A stretch of 64,000 nt of DNA from Fluoribacter dumoffii NY 23. GTDB taxonomy: Bacteria > Pseudomonadota > Gammaproteobacteria > Legionellales > Legionellaceae. A model generated the notes under the pieces. It saw only the letters and a program-made list of their open reading frames with translations, searched no databases and had not been told where the DNA came from. The position numbers and the translations under genes were made by a program. The DNA lies in assembly GCF_000236165.1 (NCBI RefSeq), contig NZ_CM001373.1:3123194-3187193 (forward strand). Direction: 5' to 3'. Positions 54,737 to 64,000 of the stretch are shown here, one piece after another. Positions within the stretch are counted from its first letter, which is position 1, and every line of letters starts with the position of its first letter.

Positions 54737-55876
54737 ATGACAAGCGACAGCGAAGCACAAGTAAAAAAAACAAAAAAAGTACCTCCTGCCACGCCAGTTG
54801 AAAAAACACCCCCCCAAAATAATTCTGCTGTTACCCGGAATAACTACATAGTACCTTTATTTGCTTTTATTGTTGCCTTAATCGCTTTAGGAGTCGCTGC
54901 ATATGCCATTGCTCTCAACCAACAATTGCACAATCAACTTAATAAAACCCAAACAGAGCTCACTACCCAATTGCAGCAATTCGCACATAAACAAGATCAA
55001 ACCCAAGAACAAATAAATTCAAAAACAAGTAATACTGAAGAATTTCAAACCCATTTACAAGATAAATTGGAACAGCTCGATAAACAGGTTCAAAATGCAT
55101 TGAACCAAAAGTTCTATCAAAATCAGGATTGGCTGCTTCTAAAAGCACGATATTATCTTGAATTAGCGCAAATCAACGCTCACTGGAGTAATGGGGTTGA
55201 CTCAACAATAGCCTTGTTAGAGCAAGCAGATCAGCTCTTGAAACAATTAAACGACTCTAAAGTTTTCACTATACGGCAGGCCATAGCTAAAGATATTGCT
55301 CAAATGCAAGCATTACCTCCCGTAGATGTCGCGGGCTTGCTAAGTCAACTGGATGCCGCTCAAAACAGCATCAACAATTTAGGCATTCCTTTGCCTGTTA
55401 ATGAAAACAGACCCTCACCAGAAAGCCCAACCACCTCTCCAAATAAATCCTCCTGGCGTACGCATATAGAAAGCAGTATGAATGTTCTGGAAAAACTAGT
55501 AATCATTCGTCGTCACAGTGAAGAGATTAAACCGCTTATGTCTCCTTTATTGGAAGCCCTGCTAAAAGAGAAACTTCACCTGAACATTCAGGAAGCGCAA
55601 TGGGCTGTTCTAAACAATGAACCATTCGTTTATCAACTGGTTCTGAAACAGGCAATTAACAGTCTTAAACAGAATTTTAATGAAAATACCCCTAACACTG
55701 CGGCTTTAATTAAAAAACTGACTGAGTTACAACAAATGAATATAATTCAAAAAAGACCCACCGTGGGGACCGCTTTGCCGCTGCTTAATGAGTTGATTGA
55801 CAAAAAGGGTGCTTCGACGAATCAACCGTTAGATAACGCGAGTAGCAAGACTAGTGAACCAGGAGGAAACCCATAA
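54737..55876 (+). CDS. hemX: HemX-like membrane protein
   Basis: This 379-residue protein has a short cytoplasmic tail (residues 1-34), one membrane segment (about 35-57) and a long periplasmic coiled-coil region rich in Gln and Lys (about 60-130), then the HemX domain. Although annotated in some genomes as a methyltransferase, it lacks a SAM site, and its role is unclear. It starts 3 bp after hemD and overlaps hemY by 1 bp. Confidence 0.9.
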   Translation: MTSDSEAQVKKTKKVPPATPVEKTPPQNNSAVTRNNYIVPLFAFIVALIALGVAAYAIALNQQLHNQLNKTQTELTTQLQQFAHKQDQTQEQINSKTSNTEEFQTHLQDKLEQLDKQVQNALNQKFYQNQDWLLLKARYYLELAQINAHWSNGVDSTIALLEQADQLLKQLNDSKVFTIRQAIAKDIAQMQALPPVDVAGLLSQLDAAQNSINNLGIPLPVNENRPSPESPTTSPNKSSWRTHIESSMNVLEKLVIIRRHSEEIKPLMSPLLEALLKEKLHLNIQEAQWAVLNNEPFVYQLVLKQAINSLKQNFNENTPNTAALIKKLTELQQMNIIQKRPTVGTALPLLNELIDKKGASTNQPLDNASSKTSEPGGNP

Positions 55877-57063
55877 TGCTCCGCCTTCTTTTTGCTTTTA
55901 TAATTTTAATGGGAGCTGTAGCCTTAGGGATCCAACTCAATAAAGATCCTGGCTACGTGCTCATTGCAATCAATCACTGGACTGTTGAAACTACCGTTTG
56001 GGTTGCTGCGTTTAGCCTCATTATCTTATTTATTGCCCTGTATTTTATTCTGCGTTTACTTCAGAAAATTTCCAGGACTCCAAGGACATTAACCCAGTGG
56101 CACTCCAAACGTCTGTCCCAAAAAGCACAAGCCATTACTCGCAAGGGGTTAATTGAATACAGCGAAGGATATTGGTTAAAAGCAAAAAATCATTTGATTC
56201 AGGCCTTGCCTAACACCGATACCCCATTACTTAATTATTTAACAGCCGCGCGGGCAGCCCAAAAAATGGGGGACAATCAATTACGCGATGATTATTTGCG
56301 TGAAGCACAGCAATCCATGCCTGAAGCCAAAATTGCGGTTGAGTTGACGCAGGCGGAATTGCAACTTGCAAATCATCAATGGGAGCAAGCTCTTGCTACA
56401 TTAAAACATTTGCATGACATAGCCCCACGCCATCCTTATGTTCTAAAGCTCATCATGCAACTTTATCAGGAAGTAAAGGATTGGCCCCAACTTATTTCTA
56501 TATTGCCTGACTTAAAAAAATATCAGGTCGTTCCTCCGCAGGAATTCGAATTATTGCAGCATAATGCATATTTACAGAGATTTATTGATCTGATAAAACA
56601 AAACCAAACGAAAGCAATCACTACGTTTTTTCAATCCCTGCCAAAAGCTTTGGCGGATGAGCCCAATATTATCGCGGAATATGCCCGATTCTTAATAAAA
56701 AATGCGGATTATCCCGTAGCAAATGATTTATTAAGACGGGCATTGCGTAAAAACCCTAATCCTCAATTAATTGGACTTTATAGTTTACTTCCCGCGGATG
56801 AAAAACAGCTTACTTTTGCCGAAGGATTACTGAAAAAAAATCCCCACTCAGCCGCTCTTTATCTTTGTTTAGGCCAAATCTGTAATCAACTGAAATTATG
56901 GGGAAAAGCTAAATATTACCTTGAAAAGTCAATTGAAATTGAACCGACTGCCCTAGCCTACGAAACCCAAGGACAACTGCATGAGAAACTTGGAGAAGAA
57001 GCTATGGCGTGTATAAGCTATAAACGAGGTTTGGAGTTAATCACCAGTCTCGTTCAGGATTAA
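55876..57063 (+). CDS. hemY: HemY-like protein with TPR repeats
   Basis: This 395-residue protein has two N-terminal membrane segments (about 3-20 and 38-60) and then tetratricopeptide-like helical repeats, ending with a clear TPR (ALAYETQGQLHEKLGEEAMA). It is the gammaproteobacterial HemY partner of HemX, not the protoporphyrinogen oxidase of the same name in Gram-positives. It is the last gene of hemCDXY. No clear terminator is visible. Confidence 0.9.
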   Translation: MLRLLFAFIILMGAVALGIQLNKDPGYVLIAINHWTVETTVWVAAFSLIILFIALYFILRLLQKISRTPRTLTQWHSKRLSQKAQAITRKGLIEYSEGYWLKAKNHLIQALPNTDTPLLNYLTAARAAQKMGDNQLRDDYLREAQQSMPEAKIAVELTQAELQLANHQWEQALATLKHLHDIAPRHPYVLKLIMQLYQEVKDWPQLISILPDLKKYQVVPPQEFELLQHNAYLQRFIDLIKQNQTKAITTFFQSLPKALADEPNIIAEYARFLIKNADYPVANDLLRRALRKNPNPQLIGLYSLLPADEKQLTFAEGLLKKNPHSAALYLCLGQICNQLKLWGKAKYYLEKSIEIEPTALAYETQGQLHEKLGEEAMACISYKRGLELITSLVQD

Positions 57064-57162
57064 TAGGTGGGCTGAACCTACTTGCCTCGGGTTGGCGCCA
57101 ACTTCATTGCAGGCAAAGACAAAAGTACTTTACCGTTGGCACCATCCACTTTTTGATTGATT

Positions 57163-58095
57163 CTATAAATATTTTGGATGATGGCATGCATCATTACAAT
57201 TCGTCTGGGTTTTTTCTATCTGAATGGTCACATGCTGAATATTAAATTCATGACGTAATTGTTCAACCCATTCTGCTCTTATTTCATCAGAAAGTTCCCC
57301 ATCAGGCATGTATAAATGGACGGACATAGCATTTTCCTGGGTACTGAGCGCCCAAATATGCAAATCATGGAATCCCTTTACTCCCGGTTTATTTAATAAA
57401 AACTCACTAACTGCTGTCCAGGAGATATTTTCTGGAACCCCATCGATAATAAGTCTGAAACTTCCTGCAAATAAAGACCAGGTTCCTTTAAGAATAATTA
57501 ATGAAATGAGCAAACCGACTACTGGATCAATCCATAACCAACCAGTCCAATACAATAATGCAGCAGATAGGACCACCCCAACAGAAACTAAAGCATCATA
57601 AAATAAATGCAAATAGGCACCGCGAATATTCAAATCCTCAGAATTCCGCGAGAACAAAAATGCAGTAGCAAAGTTAATGACTATGCCAATACCTGCAATT
57701 ATCATTACCGATGTGGCCTGAACTGGTGATGGCGAAAACAACTTATATACAGCATCGGTTGCAATAATTCCGCATGTGAAAACCAATAAAATTCCATTTG
57801 CCAGGGCAGAGAGAATGGAGATTTTTTTTAACCCGTAGGTAGACTTTCTGGTCGGCGCACGCTTCATCAGTACCGCGGCAATCCAAGCTAAAATCAATCC
57901 GAGAACATCCCCTAAATTATGAAATGCATCAGCTAATAAGCTGGTAGAGTTGGATAAATAGGAAAAGACAATTTGCAAGATCACAAAAAGGCCATTAGCG
58001 ATTATGGAGATGATAAACGCTTTATCATAGGTAACTGGTGCCGCATGGTGGTGGCCATGGTGGTGAGGTGAATCACCATGTGAATGCATACTCAT
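57163..58095 (-). CDS. Cation diffusion facilitator (zinc-type exporter)
   Basis: This 310-residue inner-membrane exporter of the CDF family has a His-rich N-terminus ([14 protein letters not shown]), six membrane segments, the metal-site motif DAFHNLGD in the second helix and the matching [12 protein letters not shown] in the fifth, and a cytoplasmic C-terminal domain. It is likely a Zn(II)/H+ antiporter like ZitB. It overlaps queH by 4 bp. Confidence 0.92.
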   Translation of the reverse strand: MSMHSHGDSPHHHGHHHAAPVTYDKAFIISIIANGLFVILQIVFSYLSNSTSLLADAFHNLGDVLGLILAWIAAVLMKRAPTRKSTYGLKKISILSALANGILLVFTCGIIATDAVYKLFSPSPVQATSVMIIAGIGIVINFATAFLFSRNSEDLNIRGAYLHLFYDALVSVGVVLSAALLYWTGWLWIDPVVGLLISLIILKGTWSLFAGSFRLIIDGVPENISWTAVSEFLLNKPGVKGFHDLHIWALSTQENAMSVHLYMPDGELSDEIRAEWVEQLRHEFNIQHVTIQIEKTQTNCNDACHHPKYL

Positions 58096-58757
58096 AACGC
58101 TCCTTCATCTTTTTGCTCTCCGGAATAATAATTAATTCCAATTTTTATACGGTTCCGTTCTTTTTGTTTCCGCCAGGCATTTGTATCACGTAATGAATAA
58201 ACACAACCGCAATATTCCTGCTTATAAAATCCTTCGCGCTTGGCTATCTCATACATCCGTTCTGAACCACCGTTTTTTCGCCAATTATAGGTCCAATATT
58301 GCAGATTGGGATATTTGTTTGCAGCGCGAATACCGCAATCATTAATTTGGTTCATATCCTTCCAACGCGAAATTCCCAAGGAACTGCTAATTACCGGGAA
58401 CCCATGTTCGTGAGCATATAAGGCGGTGCGTTCAAAACGCATGTCGAAACACATTGTACAACGCTTTCCACGCTCAGGCTCCCATTCCAAACCCTTAGCG
58501 CGGGCAAACCAATTATCTTTATCATAATCCGCATCAATAAAAGGTATATGGTGTTTTTCTGCAAAATTAATATTTTCGTTTTTTCTGATTTCATATTCCT
58601 GAACAGGATGGATGTTCGGATTATAAAAAAATATGGTGAAATCAATTTCTGAACTGATAAGCGCCTCCATCACCTCACCAGAACAGGGTGCACAACAGGA
58701 ATGCAGTAACAGCTTGTCAGCCCCATCAGGTAATTCTAATCGCTCTCTCTCTATCAT
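58092..58757 (-). CDS. queH: Epoxyqueuosine reductase QueH
   Basis: QueH carries out the last step of queuosine synthesis on tRNA and replaces QueG in many bacteria. The 221 residues contain the cluster cysteines CCAPC (Cys21, Cys22, Cys25), the [10 protein letters not shown] segment and CGCVYS. With tgt also in the window, queuosine synthesis in this organism is supported. It overlaps orn and the CDF gene by 4 bp each. Confidence 0.93.
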   Translation of the reverse strand: MIERERLELPDGADKLLLHSCCAPCSGEVMEALISSEIDFTIFFYNPNIHPVQEYEIRKNENINFAEKHHIPFIDADYDKDNWFARAKGLEWEPERGKRCTMCFDMRFERTALYAHEHGFPVISSSLGISRWKDMNQINDCGIRAANKYPNLQYWTYNWRKNGGSERMYEIAKREGFYKQEYCGCVYSLRDTNAWRKQKERNRIKIGINYYSGEQKDEGAL

Positions 58758-59311
58758 TTGCTTACATCCACTAAATTTATAAAATGGTGACGATAATAAA
58801 CTAATTCAGCAATTGAATCTTTAATATCGTCCAAAGCCAGGTGTTTTGATTCTTTAACCACTCCATTTAATAATTCAGGCCGCCAACGTATTGCTAACTC
58901 CTTTAATGTGCTTACATCCAAATTCCGGTAATGGAAAAATGCCGCCAGATCCGGCATGTATTTATATAAAAATCTCCTATCCTGGCACACACTATTACCG
59001 CACATTGGCGACTTACCTTTATCCAAATACTGTTTTAAAAAATTTATCGTCAACTGCTCTGCCTGTTGTTCACTGGTTTGACTGTCCAAAACCCGTTTAA
59101 CCAGACCGGATTGACCATGCTGTTTTGTATTCCAGGAATCCATGGAGTCCAGTAGAGTTTTAGGTTGCGAAATAGCAAAAACGGGGCCCTCAGCAATTAT
59201 ATTTAAATGAGGATCAGTTACCACAGTAGCAAGCTCAATAATTCTGTCTCTCTCAGGATCAAGTCCTGTCATTTCCAAATCTATCCAAATTAAATTTTGA
59301 TTATTTTTCAT
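58754..59311 (-). CDS. orn: Oligoribonuclease
   Basis: Orn degrades 2- to 5-base RNA, including pGpG from cyclic-di-GMP turnover. The 185 residues show the DEDDh exonuclease motifs: DLEMTGLD near the start (residues 11-18), the central CQDRRF segment in place of the usual C-S-x-x-R form, and the C-terminal [10 protein letters not shown] with His and Asp. It overlaps cca and queH by 4 bp each. Confidence 0.96.
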   Translation of the reverse strand: MKNNQNLIWIDLEMTGLDPERDRIIELATVVTDPHLNIIAEGPVFAISQPKTLLDSMDSWNTKQHGQSGLVKRVLDSQTSEQQAEQLTINFLKQYLDKGKSPMCGNSVCQDRRFLYKYMPDLAAFFHYRNLDVSTLKELAIRWRPELLNGVVKESKHLALDDIKDSIAELVYYRHHFINLVDVSK

Positions 59312-60534
59312 TTTTTTTTCCAGGAATTTAAGATTAGTTCAACACAAGCCACCCGTCTTTGATGCAATGCACTTTTGATCGCTTCGCCTCTATAACCTTC
59401 ATTAATGAGCTCTTTGCTGTTCACTTTAGCACATTCAGCAAGTAAATAACTCCATAATTTACCTTGCCGATAATCAATCTTTCGTCCGCACCCTTCTGCA
59501 TCTGATTGACAGGCAATCAACATATTATAAAAGAGGTTAGGACGTCGAAATGCATCAGCTCGTTCTAAAAGTTTTACAATCGTACTGGCTTGTAACTCAA
59601 ACAAACGGTGAATATTTAAATGAAATCGTGACGTCATCGTTGCCAGTGCACGATAATCATTGGGAATACGCAAACGGGAACACAAGGCCTCAATAATGGC
59701 AACCCCGCGTTCTTCATGTCCATGATGACTAGGCCAATTATGAATTGGTGATAAAGCTTTACCTAGGTCATGTACCAAAGCGGCAAAACGGATGACTGGA
59801 TCGTTACTCAAGCCCGCTGCAGCCTGTAAAACTAATAAGGTATGAACCCCGCTATCCACTTCATGATGGTAGCGATAAGGATTCGGAACCCCAAATAAAC
59901 GGTCAATCTCAGGTAAAATCGCCCGTAATGCATCACAGGAACGTAAGGTAATAATAAACTGTTCCGGGCTCTTTTCCTCCAGGCTTTTTTGCCATTCTTG
60001 CCATACTCGTTCAGCAACCAAATGAGTCAATTCACCCTGCTGCACCATGGTATACATTAAGGAACGGGTTTCATCCGCCAGCTTAAAACCTAAGTGATGA
60101 AACCGTGCAGCAAAACGGGCAACACGCAATACACGCACCGGATCTTCTGTGAAAGCAGGGGATACATGGCGAAGTATCTTGGCTTCCAAATCACTTTTCC
60201 CATGATAAGGATCGATAAGGCTCCCCTGTTCATCCATTGCCATTGCATTAATTGTTAAATCACGACGTGCCAAATCTTCATCTAAAGTTACTGTATTACT
60301 GAAATCGCAAGCGAAACCATAGTATCCGGGAGCTGATTTCCTTTCGGTGCGCGCCAAGGCATATTCTTCTCCGGTCTCGGGATGTAAAAAAACAGGGAAA
60401 TCACGCCCAACTTTTTTAAATCCTTTTGCAAGTAAATTTTCGGGAGTAGAACCTACAACTACCCAATCCCGCTCCTTTACTGGGAGATGCAATAAGTGAT
60501 CACGAACCGCGCCACCAACCAAATAGACTTTCAT
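59308..60534 (-). CDS. cca: Multifunctional CCA tRNA nucleotidyltransferase
   Basis: This enzyme adds or repairs the CCA end of tRNA. The 408 residues begin with GGAVRD (7-12), then the catalytic Asp pair near EEYALART, the [10 protein letters not shown] motif, and the C-terminal HD domain with [10 protein letters not shown] that supplies phosphohydrolase activity in the gammaproteobacterial class I type. It is the first gene of cca-orn-queH-CDF. It is divergent from rsgA. Confidence 0.96.
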   Translation of the reverse strand: MKVYLVGGAVRDHLLHLPVKERDWVVVGSTPENLLAKGFKKVGRDFPVFLHPETGEEYALARTERKSAPGYYGFACDFSNTVTLDEDLARRDLTINAMAMDEQGSLIDPYHGKSDLEAKILRHVSPAFTEDPVRVLRVARFAARFHHLGFKLADETRSLMYTMVQQGELTHLVAERVWQEWQKSLEEKSPEQFIITLRSCDALRAILPEIDRLFGVPNPYRYHHEVDSGVHTLLVLQAAAGLSNDPVIRFAALVHDLGKALSPIHNWPSHHGHEERGVAIIEALCSRLRIPNDYRALATMTSRFHLNIHRLFELQASTIVKLLERADAFRRPNLFYNMLIACQSDAEGCGRKIDYRQGKLWSYLLAECAKVNSKELINEGYRGEAIKSALHQRRVACVELILNSWKKK

Positions 60535-60629
60535 TAGATTTGATTTACCTTCATACTGTATGATTATTTGGCTCTGTCATTCAGAGGGCCAAGAACATTT
60601 TGAGAATGATTATATTACAGATTTGAACT

Positions 60630-61595
60630 ATGAGTAAAAGACGTATTAGCAAGCAACAATCTGCCCGTATAGAAAAAATCCAACAAAATTATCATGAAAG
60701 TAAAAAAAATCATGATGCACTTGCTGAGGGTTTAGTCATTACCCGTTTTAGCAGGCATGTTGAAATTGAAGACAACGAAGGGCATCTCTTACGCTGTTCT
60801 ATGAGGCCAAACCTGGAAACATTAGTTGCCGGCGACAGGGTAATTTGGCAAATGGAAGGAAAAAACCAGGGGGTAGTGGTCAGCCTATACCCGCGGAGTA
60901 GTGTCTTGGCAAAACCCACGAGTTCAGGCATATTAAAACCTGTAGCTGCCAATATCAGCCAACTCATTATTGTTATCGCACCCAAACCCGAAATATCCTG
61001 GCCCTTACTCGACAGCTATTTGGTGATGGCAGAAACGCTGCACTTACATGCGGTCATTCTACTCAATAAAACTGACTTACCCTGTGAGTCCCTTAAAACC
61101 CAATTACTCATGGATTACGGAAGTCTTCCTTATCCAGTCCTGCAGGCAAGTAAAAGCAATCCTGCCAGCTTGCAACAACTGAAAGAGAAATTAAATCATC
61201 AAGTGAGTGTTTTTGTAGGCCAATCAGGGGTTGGCAAATCTTCACTTATCTCCAATATCTTGCCGCATGAGCAAAATATCTCCATAAATGAACTGTCGGA
61301 GATATCTGAATTAGGAAGACACACTACCAGCAACTCTCGCTATTATCATTTACCCAGCGGAGGGGCGCTAATTGACTCACCCGGAGTAAGGGAGTTTAGC
61401 TTATGGCATATCGATGCCTCCGAAATAGCGCAGGGCTATCCGGAGTTCAAGCCCTATCTTTCGCTGTGCAAGTTCCGTAATTGTACTCATAAAGATACTC
61501 CGCATTGTGCCATCATCAAAGCAAAAAATGAGGGTCTCATCGCGGAAAAAAGATATGAAAATTTTATTAAACTCTGTGCGCAATATACAAAATAA
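60630..61595 (+). CDS. rsgA: Small ribosomal subunit biogenesis GTPase RsgA
   Basis: RsgA is a late 30S assembly factor. The 321 residues have an OB-fold N-terminus and a circularly permuted GTPase domain: the G4 motif NKTDL comes before G1 GQSGVGKSS (from residue 197), and G3 is DSPGV. The C-terminal zinc site is CKFRNCTH then a later Cys. Upstream of the start is TTGAACT with no strong Shine-Dalgarno. Confidence 0.96.
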   Translation: MSKRRISKQQSARIEKIQQNYHESKKNHDALAEGLVITRFSRHVEIEDNEGHLLRCSMRPNLETLVAGDRVIWQMEGKNQGVVVSLYPRSSVLAKPTSSGILKPVAANISQLIIVIAPKPEISWPLLDSYLVMAETLHLHAVILLNKTDLPCESLKTQLLMDYGSLPYPVLQASKSNPASLQQLKEKLNHQVSVFVGQSGVGKSSLISNILPHEQNISINELSEISELGRHTTSNSRYYHLPSGGALIDSPGVREFSLWHIDASEIAQGYPEFKPYLSLCKFRNCTHKDTPHCAIIKAKNEGLIAEKRYENFIKLCAQYTK

Positions 61596-61631
61596 ACTAG
61601 TTCCCAACTGCAATAACCACCAGGAGATCGT

Positions 61632-63536
61632 TTAGGAGTACTGGCCTATATAATCGAGAATAGGTCTGCCTCCGGTTTTAGCTGTCTCTTTTTGTTTTAC
61701 ACTTAAAATAGGATGGCTTATGTCTAATAAGTAGTTGCAAATTTTCAGTGTCAGCGCTCCTTCAAGCTGAAGCTTGGGCAATTGAGTTTTATACTCAACC
61801 ATCATTTTTTCAACATCCTTGATATCTTCAGTCAAATTAAATTTAGGGGGCTCCATTCTATGGGCGGACGGGAAAAAATGAATTGGAGATGTTTCTGCTC
61901 TCCGACATAACTGGGCGATATGATCATTGATGTGATAGGTACAATTAATGAGAAATTTCGATTTTGCCTCTTGTGGACTGCATATTCTAATTAATCTCAG
62001 TAAATGAGTGCGATGATGCTCGCTTAAGCCATTTAAAAACTCGGTAAATAAAATGTTAACCCGGAGTTGCTTCATGAGATCATTTTGATTTTGGGCATAA
62101 GTATGAATTATGTCATCAAGAAACAGGCTAATCTGCTTTTTTACCGAGGGATTATTGGTATCAAAAAGCAGCAGTGCATCAAATAATAACTCGGGCTCAA
62201 ACCAATAAACACCAACTTCATTTAACTTACAATTTTCAACACGCTCTAACCACTTAGTTGTGGATTCACATCGTGATAACCACGTCCACCAACTCTTATC
62301 TTTTTTTGCAGGAATAACAATATTTTTTATAATATCTGCATACGCACTTTCCAAAGCTTTAGGCTTATTTGCCGCTATCGCCGGCAATAAAACCGTAAAA
62401 ATTCCGCAGGCTTCGGGAAATACATTATTTTTTTTATCCCATAAACTGTAGGTTTGTCCCGAGAAGAAAAAAGCAAATTCAAATTGAGTAGTGAGTAATG
62501 AAACCAGTAATTTGCAACAATTCACAAAAGCATCGGACTGGATAAAGGGAGCCTCCTTTTCTTCTGCTTCTGTCTGCAGTTCCCTATAAACAGATTCTAA
62601 CTCTGTACATGCGGCTACTAAATCGGGGTTAACACGAAATAGCCATTTACTTAATGTTTCAATTTCATAATTCAGTTCTTGATAATCATTTGCAGTATAT
62701 AGAGTGATAAAAAGATCAAGCAAGTAGTTCTCATTATCTTTATAATCAATTTTAGAACCATATAAATAATTTACATCTGCTAAATCATAACCATACAAAC
62801 GATTGAAAAAATTTTTTATTTCATTTTTAAAAATCGAAAAATCAGATTTGTTCGCTTTTAAATAATAAAACCGTTCAATCAACTCGAGTAAATGCGGCAA
62901 TAAGCCTATTGGCATACGCCCCTGGGCGCTTAAATTAACAAAAACTTTTTTGCGCAGAAGATCCCAGAAATTGCTAAAGACTTCCTCATTAACACTCACT
63001 TCCCGATGCGTAACTTTGCATAATTTTAAACGAGCCAATTCATCTATTGTGACAACACTTAATCTTTTATCCCCTCTATAAGTGGATAAAGTAAAATTCC
63101 AATGTTCCAGGTGCTTACAAAAACTCCATTTGCGATATAAAGTTTTACCACCGTGTCCCAAATAAAAATTAAACAGATTCACTGTTTCATTCAGAGAGCT
63201 AAAATCGTTTAAATCCTTGTCGTTAGTTAAAGTAGGAATTAATATCTTTAAGTAATTCAAGTCGACTAACGGAGCAAGCTCTCTTGCTAAATTTATCCAC
63301 TGGAGATTAATAGAGGAGGGGTTACGGGTATAATCATCATCTTTATCAAATATTGCTTCCCACCGACATTTATAACACCAAAGAAGAAAGAAGAGATCTT
63401 CTCTATTCAACTCGAGCTCAGGGGATTTTTTAGAAAAGCGCTCTGAAAGACATTCATAGAGTACTTTATCACACGGAATCGGTGCGCTTTCCTTTTCAAG
63501 TGTTTTGATAAAATCCAAAATTCGTTGGACTAACAT
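61632..63536 (-). CDS. Unrecognised 634-residue protein
   Basis: I do not recognise this protein. It has no signal peptide, no membrane segments and no P-loop or protease motif that I can see. It looks mostly helical, with many Leu, Lys, Glu and aromatic residues, like a solenoid or other helical-repeat scaffold. The base composition is more A+T-rich than the neighbours. It is monocistronic, between rsgA (convergent) and the 5S gene. A TATAAT at 63592-63597 on the minus strand could be its -10. A lineage-specific cytoplasmic protein or a secreted effector are both possible. Confidence 0.75.
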   Translation of the reverse strand: MLVQRILDFIKTLEKESAPIPCDKVLYECLSERFSKKSPELELNREDLFFLLWCYKCRWEAIFDKDDDYTRNPSSINLQWINLARELAPLVDLNYLKILIPTLTNDKDLNDFSSLNETVNLFNFYLGHGGKTLYRKWSFCKHLEHWNFTLSTYRGDKRLSVVTIDELARLKLCKVTHREVSVNEEVFSNFWDLLRKKVFVNLSAQGRMPIGLLPHLLELIERFYYLKANKSDFSIFKNEIKNFFNRLYGYDLADVNYLYGSKIDYKDNENYLLDLFITLYTANDYQELNYEIETLSKWLFRVNPDLVAACTELESVYRELQTEAEEKEAPFIQSDAFVNCCKLLVSLLTTQFEFAFFFSGQTYSLWDKKNNVFPEACGIFTVLLPAIAANKPKALESAYADIIKNIVIPAKKDKSWWTWLSRCESTTKWLERVENCKLNEVGVYWFEPELLFDALLLFDTNNPSVKKQISLFLDDIIHTYAQNQNDLMKQLRVNILFTEFLNGLSEHHRTHLLRLIRICSPQEAKSKFLINCTYHINDHIAQLCRRAETSPIHFFPSAHRMEPPKFNLTEDIKDVEKMMVEYKTQLPKLQLEGALTLKICNYLLDISHPILSVKQKETAKTGGRPILDYIGQYS

Positions 63537-63703
63537 AAACTACAACCTATCCTAAATAAAATTAACTTAAACTAAAGTCTAATAAAAATCAATTATACGA
63601 GCCTAGGGAAAGAGACAGGAGATAAATACGTTATTTAACTATTTTGGCAAAATCTGATTCTCTTCCAGGCTGAGTATATGTTCCATTTTTGACGTTTATT
63701 ATA

Positions 63704-63735
63704 CAAAGAAAAAAAGCGGCTAAAGAGCCGCTTTT
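63704..63735 (-). terminator. Intrinsic terminator after 5S rRNA
   Basis: AAAAGCGGC (63712-63720) and GCCGCTTTT (63727-63735) pair over 9 bp with a 6-base loop. On the minus strand a long T run follows (TTTTTCTTT), a typical strong rRNA terminator about 10 bp after the 5S end. Confidence 0.9.
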
Positions 63736-63744
63736 AAGAATAAA

Positions 63745-63863
63745 ACCCTGGCGATGACCTACTTTCACATGAGGAGACCTCACACTATCATTGGCGCGGG
63801 TTCGTTTCACTTCTGAGTTCGAGATGGAGTCAGGTGGTTCCAAACCGCTATGGTCGCCAGGAA
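63745..63863 (-). rRNA. rrf: 5S ribosomal RNA
   Basis: The 119-base segment folds as 5S rRNA: the terminal stem pairs TTCCTGGCGA with TCGCCAGGGT, and the core ACCACCTGACTCCATCTCGAACTCAGAAGTGAAAC is typical (only part quoted: CCATCTCGAACTCAGAAG). Ends are placed by the terminal stem and may be off by one or two bases. An open frame on the same strand at 63631-63843 is an artefact of this gene. Confidence 0.95.
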
Positions 63864-63891
63864 AACTGGTTTGACATGATCAATTGGGCAT

Positions 63892-63919
63892 ATTATACCC
63901 GAATCATGCACGAGGTAAA
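63892..63919 (-). promoter_or_regulatory. Putative sigma-70 promoter directly ahead of 5S
   Basis: On the minus strand TTTACC (63919-63914), a 16-bp spacer and a perfect TATAAT (63897-63892) lie about 29 bp ahead of the 5S 5' end. Read further upstream, GGGGTAGG and CCTGCCCC (63951-63969) form a hairpin that would end an upstream transcript. Confidence 0.6.
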
Positions 63920-64000
63920 TAAAGAGGACACACTATTTTGTATTTATTTCGGGGCAGGTGTCCTACCCCAGGTATTGATTCAGTTCATCTGAAGTAACTC

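Noticed and set aside
63631..63843. Minus-strand open frame of 70 codons
   Set aside because: It lies over the 5S rRNA gene and its terminator.
1..64000. CRISPR arrays, insertion sequences or prophage
   Set aside because: I saw no regularly spaced repeats, no transposase or integrase genes and no phage structural genes.

Overview
The window reads as a chromosomal segment from a Legionella species (Gammaproteobacteria), about 40% G+C by eye. The main reason is the Dot/Icm type IVB secretion genes dotD, dotC, dotB, dotA, icmV, icmW and icmX, with lengths close to those of the L. pneumophila proteins. Housekeeping genes (rpoH, ftsYEX, petABC, sspAB, hemCDXY and others) also look legionellal. 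The exact species cannot be named from sequence alone. I see no insertion sequence, prophage or CRISPR array.

Layout. 1-3934 (-) is an NRPS-like gene of the Pls/PosA type whose 3' end lies outside the window. 4273-6128 holds two alpha/beta hydrolases. 6206-9730 (-) is ftsY-ftsE-ftsX-rpoH. 9792-12957 (+) is a pair of M16 peptidase genes followed by rsmD. 13172-22768 is the secretion locus: dotDCB (+), one unrecognised 450-codon gene (-), dotA and icmV (-), then icmW and icmX (+) from a shared divergent promoter region. 23098-25629 (+) is a P1B-type ATPase with several altered catalytic motifs.

25675-45560 is one long minus-strand block of conserved genes. In transcription order it runs tRNA-Val, thrS, infC (AUU start), rpmI, rplT, pheS, pheT, ihfA, a 2Fe-2S ferredoxin-like gene; rplM, rpsI; petA, petB, petC, sspA, sspB; nnrD/E, tsaE, amidase, mutL, miaA, a zinc-finger gene and a heptosyltransferase-like gene. 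46002-47240 (+) has a small XRE-type regulator and a TRIC-type channel. 47323-49076 (-) has a cyclophilin gene and tgt. 49329-53004 holds nagZ, dsbB, a cytochrome c5-like lipoprotein, a VanX-like dipeptidase and hdeD. 53049-57063 (+) is hemC-hemD-hemX-hemY. 57163-60534 (-) is cca, orn, queH and a CDF cation exporter. rsgA (+) follows, then an unrecognised 634-codon gene (-), and a 5S rRNA gene (-) at the right edge.

The most interesting parts are the compact secretion locus with a single embedded unknown gene (a candidate effector with a His/Cys pair), the mirrored GTAAA repeats over the icmV and icmW starts, the ATPase with a degenerate catalytic core next to icmX, intrinsic-terminator hairpins packed against the starts of thrS and pheS, a perfect 13-bp hairpin touching the hemC start, and a 5S gene that seems to have its own promoter and no 23S sequence beside it. 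All function calls rest on motif recognition by eye; no database search was run.
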